In this document: piece by piece, positions 59,795-64,000 of the stretch
Layout: the number at the start of each line of letters is the position of its first letter
How positions within the stretch are numbered: the stretch's first letter is position 1
DNA from: Plantibacter sp050587525
Lineage (GTDB): Bacteria > Actinomycetota > Actinomycetes > Actinomycetales > Microbacteriaceae
Assembly (NCBI RefSeq): GCF_050587525.1
Contig: NZ_JBOBFT010000007.1
Location: forward strand, 1 to 64,000
DNA: 64,000 nucleotides
Direction: 5' to 3'
Program-made: the position numbers and the translations under genes
The notes under the pieces: model-generated
The model's database searches: none
The model's input: only the letters and a program-made list of their open reading frames with translations
What the model was told of the DNA's origin: nothing

Positions 59795-59816
59795 GTTCAC
59801 CTGCTGTTTACCGATG
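59795..59816 (+). promoter_or_regulatory. PHO box upstream of pstS
   Basis: GTTCACC-TGCT directly followed by GTTTACC-GATG: two 11-bp direct repeats matching the actinobacterial PHO-box pattern GTTCACC. It is about 80 bp before the pstS start and is the likely RegX3 or PhoP site. Confidence 0.75.
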
Positions 59817-59898
59817 TGGGGGATTCTCGTAATGCCTCATCGTTAGCGTCGCTGACGAGCCAGCACCGGCTCGCCCCACACCAATGAATGGACACCCT

Positions 59899-60990
59899 GT
59901 GAAGTTCTCACGTTTCGGCCGCGTCGCGGTCGTGGCAGCAGTCGCAGCAATCGCACTGACCTCGTGTGCAGCCAACGAAGGTGGAGCGACCGCTCCGTCC
60001 ACCGCCGCCAGCAGCCTCAAGGGCAGCCTCACGGGCAGCGGCGCTTCATCGCAGGGCAGCGCGCAGGAAGCCTGGGTCGCAGCCTTCCAGACGGCCAACC
60101 CCGACGTCACCATCAACTACTCCCCCGACGGCTCCGGCGCCGGCCGCAAGGCGTTCATCGCCGGTGGTGTGAACTTCGCCGGATCCGACTCGGCCCTCTC
60201 CGACGACGAGCTCAAGAGCACCTTCGCAGCGTGCGCCGCCGACAGCAAGGCGATCGACCTCCCCGTCTACATCTCCCCCATCGCCATCATCTTCAACATC
60301 GATGGCGTCAAGGACCTCAACCTCGACGCAGTGACGACCGCGAAGATCTTCGCCGGCCAGATCACCTCGTGGGACGACCCGGCCATCGTGGCCCTCAACC
60401 CCGACGCGAAGCTCCCCGCGACCGCCATCACGGCAGTCCACCGCTCGGACGACTCCGGCACCACGAAGAACTTCGCGGACTACCTGAACCAGTCGGCACC
60501 CGATGTGTGGACCGCGGCTCCCGCCGACACCTTCCCGTTCCAGACCGGTGAAGGCGCCAAGGGCACGTCCGGCGTCGTCGACACCGTCAAGGGCGGCACC
60601 GGCACCATCGGCTACGCGGACGCATCGAAGGCAGGCGACCTCGGCGTCGCGAAGATCAAGGTCGGCGAGAAGTTCGTCAAGTACAGCCCCGAAGGCGCAG
60701 CAGCCGTCGTCGAGTCCTCGCCGCTCGTCACGGGCCGCGAAGCCAACGACATCGCCATCAAGCTCGACCGTCTCACCACGGACCCGACGCACTACCCGAT
60801 CGTCCTCGTCAGCTACCTCATCGCCTGCCAGACCTACGCAGACGCTGACGCAGCCGCACTCGTGAAGGCGTACGCCGGCTACATCGCGAGCACCGAGGGC
60901 CAGGAAGTCGCCGGCAAGTCCGCCGGTGCCGCTCCGCTCTCCGCAGACCTCGCCAAGAAGGTCCAGGACGCGATCGCGACCATCAAGTAA
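59899..60990 (+). CDS. pstS: Phosphate-binding lipoprotein PstS
   Basis: 363 aa from GTG (VKFSRFGR), preferred over an ATG 15 nt upstream by the usual protein start. Lipobox ALTSC (Cys23). The phosphate site residues are in GSGASSQGSAQEAW, SDSALSD and HRSDDSGTTKNFADYLN. It binds phosphate outside the cell and hands it to PstCA. It is separated from pstC by a hairpin and repeats, which probably raise PstS levels above the other subunits. Confidence 0.96.
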   Translation: MKFSRFGRVAVVAAVAAIALTSCAANEGGATAPSTAASSLKGSLTGSGASSQGSAQEAWVAAFQTANPDVTINYSPDGSGAGRKAFIAGGVNFAGSDSALSDDELKSTFAACAADSKAIDLPVYISPIAIIFNIDGVKDLNLDAVTTAKIFAGQITSWDDPAIVALNPDAKLPATAITAVHRSDDSGTTKNFADYLNQSAPDVWTAAPADTFPFQTGEGAKGTSGVVDTVKGGTGTIGYADASKAGDLGVAKIKVGEKFVKYSPEGAAAVVESSPLVTGREANDIAIKLDRLTTDPTHYPIVLVSYLIACQTYADADAAALVKAYAGYIASTEGQEVAGKSAGAAPLSADLAKKVQDAIATIK

Positions 60991-60997
60991 TTCCCAC

Positions 60998-61039
60998 GGT
61001 CGAGCGTGCCGGGCGATCCATCGTCCGGCACGCTCGACC
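60998..61039 (+). terminator. Attenuating hairpin between pstS and pstC
   Basis: GGTCGAGCGTGCCGG-g-CGA, loop tcca, TCG-t-CCGGCACGCTCGACC: an 18-bp stem with one mismatch, 7 bp after pstS. No U-tract, so partial read-through to pstCAB is likely. Confidence 0.75.
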
Positions 61040-61062
61040 AGCGTCATCCAGCAGCACCCGCA

Positions 61063-61141
61063 CTTCGACAGGCTCAGTGACCGGGCTCAGGCTCAGTGAC
61101 CGGGCTCAGGCTCAGTGACCGGGCTCCGGCCCAGTGAGCGG
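61063..61141. repeat. Dispersed repeat copy plus 19-bp tandem units inside the pst operon
   Basis: A copy of the dispersed repeat (61063-61084) is followed by GCTCAGGCTCAGTGACCGG at 61085 and 61104 and a degenerate unit at 61123. The tandem unit is the end of the dispersed repeat amplified. Confidence 0.85.
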
Positions 61142-61204
61142 ACGAAGAGCAGCTCCACCAGCACCACCAACCCGACCAGCACCACCACGAGAGAACGGGA
61201 ACAC

Positions 61205-62149
61205 ATGGCTGTCGAGGCCCTAGCTGCGAGACCGAAAGCGAAGCAACGGGCAGGCGACCGCGTCTTCTCGACGCTCACGGTCGTGTCCGGATCACTCATC
61301 CTCGTCATCCTGGCGGCGGTGGCGATCTTCCTCATCGTGCAGGCGACACCCGCACTCGTCGCAGACCCCAAGTCCTTCACCGGCTCACCGACGAGCTTCT
61401 GGTCCTACGTCGGCCCCTACGTCTTCGGCACGATCTGGTCGGCGATCCTGGCACTCGCCATCGCCGTCCCGCTCTCGCTCGGCATCGCCCTCTTCATCAC
61501 CCACTACGCGCCCCGCCGCCTCGCCCAGGCACTCGGCTACGTGATCGACCTCCTGGCCGCGGTCCCCTCGGTCGTCTACGGCCTCTGGGGCGCGCTCGTC
61601 CTCGCCCCCTTCGTCCAGCCGTTCTTCGCCTGGCTGAACGAGAACCTCGGCTGGATCCCCTTCTTCGGCGGAACCGTCTCCGGCACCGGACGCACGATGC
61701 TCACCGTCGCACTCGTCCTCGCCGTCATGATCATCCCGATCATCACCGCGATCTCCCGCGAGATCTTCCTCCAGACGCCCAAGCTGCACGAAGAAGCCGC
61801 CCTCGCCCTCGGCGCGACCCGCTGGGAGATGATCCAGATGGCCGTCCTGCCGTTCGGACGCCCCGGCATCATCTCCGCCTCCATGCTCGGCCTCGGCCGC
61901 GCGCTCGGCGAGACCATGGCCGTCGCCCTCGTGCTCTCCCCCGCCGCGGTCTACTCGTTCTTCGTCCTCACCTCGAGCAACCCGAACACGATCGCCGCGA
62001 ACATCGCCCTCAACTTCCCCGAGTCGTTCGGCATCGACGTGAGCAAGCTCATCGCGACCGGCCTCATCCTGTTCATCATCACCTTCGTGGTGAACTTCAT
62101 CGCCAGACTCATCGTCAACCGCCGCAAAGAATTCTCTGGAGCGAACTGA
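61205..62149 (+). CDS. pstC: Phosphate ABC transporter permease PstC
   Basis: 314 aa, starting at MAVEALAARPKAKQRAGDRV. Six membrane spans. The EAA loop, which contacts PstB, is LHEEAALALGATRWEMIQMA. With PstA it forms the channel. The stop overlaps the pstA start (TGATG). Confidence 0.96.
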   Translation: MAVEALAARPKAKQRAGDRVFSTLTVVSGSLILVILAAVAIFLIVQATPALVADPKSFTGSPTSFWSYVGPYVFGTIWSAILALAIAVPLSLGIALFITHYAPRRLAQALGYVIDLLAAVPSVVYGLWGALVLAPFVQPFFAWLNENLGWIPFFGGTVSGTGRTMLTVALVLAVMIIPIITAISREIFLQTPKLHEEAALALGATRWEMIQMAVLPFGRPGIISASMLGLGRALGETMAVALVLSPAAVYSFFVLTSSNPNTIAANIALNFPESFGIDVSKLIATGLILFIITFVVNFIARLIVNRRKEFSGAN

Positions 62150-63246
62150 TGACCGCCACGACCAACCGCGCGCCCGCGATCGCCCGGCCGCTCGGCAACA
62201 CGCTCACCGCAGGCAAGCTCCCGAAGTACGCGCCGCTCTCCATCCTCGGCGGCAGCCTCATCGTGAGCGGCCTCATCTTCCTCCTCGTCCAGCAGTCGAC
62301 GGCCGACAAGTCGTACAACGTCACGGGCGCGGTCATCGTGGGAGCCCTGCTCTACGCCGTCATCACCTACACGGCCTCGCTCCTCATCGAAGGCCGCCGC
62401 AAGGCGAAGGACCGGCTGCTCACGACGCTCGTGACCGCAGCATTCGTCATCGCCCTCCTCCCACTCGTCTCGGTCGCCATCACGGTCATCTCGGCCGGAG
62501 CCGCCCGCTTCGACGCCAACTACTTCAGCCTGTCGATGCGCAACGTCGTCGGTGAGGGCGGTGGAGCGCTCCACGCCATCACCGGCACGCTCCTCATCAC
62601 CCTCGCGACGTCGATCATCTCCATCCCGATCGGCATCCTCACCGCGATCTACCTCGTCGAGTACGGCCGCGGCTCGCTCGCACGCGGCATCACCTTCCTC
62701 GTCGACGTGATGACCGGCATCCCGTCGATCGTCGCCGGCCTCTTCGCCTTCGCGCTGCTCGCCCTGTTCTTCGGTCCGGGCGTGCGGCTCGGCATCGGTG
62801 GCGCCATCGCCCTCTCACTCCTCATGATCCCCGTGGTCGTGCGATCGAGCGAGGAGATGCTGAAACTCGTCCCGAACGAACTCCGCGAAGCAGCGCTCGC
62901 CCTCGGCGTCCCGAAATGGCTCGTGGTCCTCAAGGTCGTCCTGCCGACGTCGATCGCCGGCATCATCACCGGTGTGACCCTCGCCATCGCCCGAGTCATC
63001 GGTGAGACCGCCCCGCTCCTCATCATCGCCGGCTTCACGCAGAGCATGAACTACAACCTCTTCGACGGCCCGATGATGACGCTTCCCGTGTTCGTGTACA
63101 CGCAGTACGCGAACCAGGGAACCGATGGAGCCTCCTACGTCGACCGCGCCTGGACAGGCGCGCTCGTCCTCATCCTGATCGTCATGGCGCTGAACCTCAT
63201 CGCCAGACTCATCGCCAAGATCTTCGCCCCCAAGTTCGGCCGCTAG
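62149..63246 (+). CDS. pstA: Phosphate ABC transporter permease PstA
   Basis: 365 aa. An N-terminal extension with two extra hydrophobic segments (about 30-75) precedes the six-span permease core. The EAA loop is NELREAALALGVPKWLVVLK. Partner of PstC. Overlaps pstC by one base. Confidence 0.95.
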   Translation: MTATTNRAPAIARPLGNTLTAGKLPKYAPLSILGGSLIVSGLIFLLVQQSTADKSYNVTGAVIVGALLYAVITYTASLLIEGRRKAKDRLLTTLVTAAFVIALLPLVSVAITVISAGAARFDANYFSLSMRNVVGEGGGALHAITGTLLITLATSIISIPIGILTAIYLVEYGRGSLARGITFLVDVMTGIPSIVAGLFAFALLALFFGPGVRLGIGGAIALSLLMIPVVVRSSEEMLKLVPNELREAALALGVPKWLVVLKVVLPTSIAGIITGVTLAIARVIGETAPLLIIAGFTQSMNYNLFDGPMMTLPVFVYTQYANQGTDGASYVDRAWTGALVLILIVMALNLIARLIAKIFAPKFGR

Positions 63247-63267
63247 GCCGCAAGCAGAAGGAACACC

Positions 63268-64000
<733 letters not shown>

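Overview
The window is high-GC DNA with actinobacterial gene families: GlnR next to mycothiol synthase (mshD), CarD next to LpqE, SenX3-RegX3, DUF3027, DUF4032, DUF3263 and LPxTG surface proteins. Many genes have GTG or TTG starts or look leaderless. The gene set and order fit a Microbacteriaceae chromosome; I cannot resolve the genus from sequence alone.

Layout. Positions 1-5477 are the right end of an integrated element. It has a tyrosine integrase ending 50 bp from the 3' end of a tRNA-Arg(CCT), an ImmA-type protease, a divergent repressor/Cro-like pair, an excisionase-like protein, and a leftward operon of small unrecognised genes coupled by ATGA overlaps. The element continues past the left edge. 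Positions 5.5-20 kb hold housekeeping genes: an HNH nuclease, a CHAP hydrolase, a DtxR-family regulator, serC, DUF3027 with a cold-shock protein, an XPB helicase with its partner, a two-component system and a WXG100 protein. Positions 20-32 kb hold two paralogous lipoproteins, groEL under two CIRCE elements, cspA, msrB, tRNA-Thr, a DsbA-like thioredoxin, an MsmK/UgpC-type ATPase and DUF4032. Positions 32-41.5 kb hold rlmB-cysS, ispDF-carD/lpqE and regX3-senX3/phoU. Positions 41.5-53 kb are more variable: a chaplin-like repeat surface protein, gpmA, a methyltransferase-like gene, secreted proteins, a DUF222-HNH gene bracketed by dispersed repeats, then FUSC, YgfZ and nitrobindin. Positions 53-64 kb hold glnR-mshD, ppk with a NUDIX/phosphatase gene, an ice-binding-like LPxTG protein and pstSCAB (pstB runs off the right edge).

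How the genes work together. The right half is rich in phosphate physiology: sensor and regulator (SenX3-RegX3), PhoU, the high-affinity Pst transporter and polyphosphate kinase. PHO-box-like 11-bp direct repeats precede pstS and ppk, and similar half-sites lie between senX3 and phoU, so a shared regulon is plausible.

Unusual structure. The DNA is rich in short tandem repeats just after genes, several including the gene's own stop codon, and in a dispersed palindromic repeat family. Several conserved proteins (a histidine kinase, YgfZ, nitrobindin) carry low-complexity insertions inside otherwise standard domains. The best candidates for something little described are the chaplin-like repeat protein with its secreted neighbour, the stop-codon minisatellites, and the antisense overlap in which one low-complexity DNA tract encodes a Ser tail on one strand and an Asp/Glu tail on the other.
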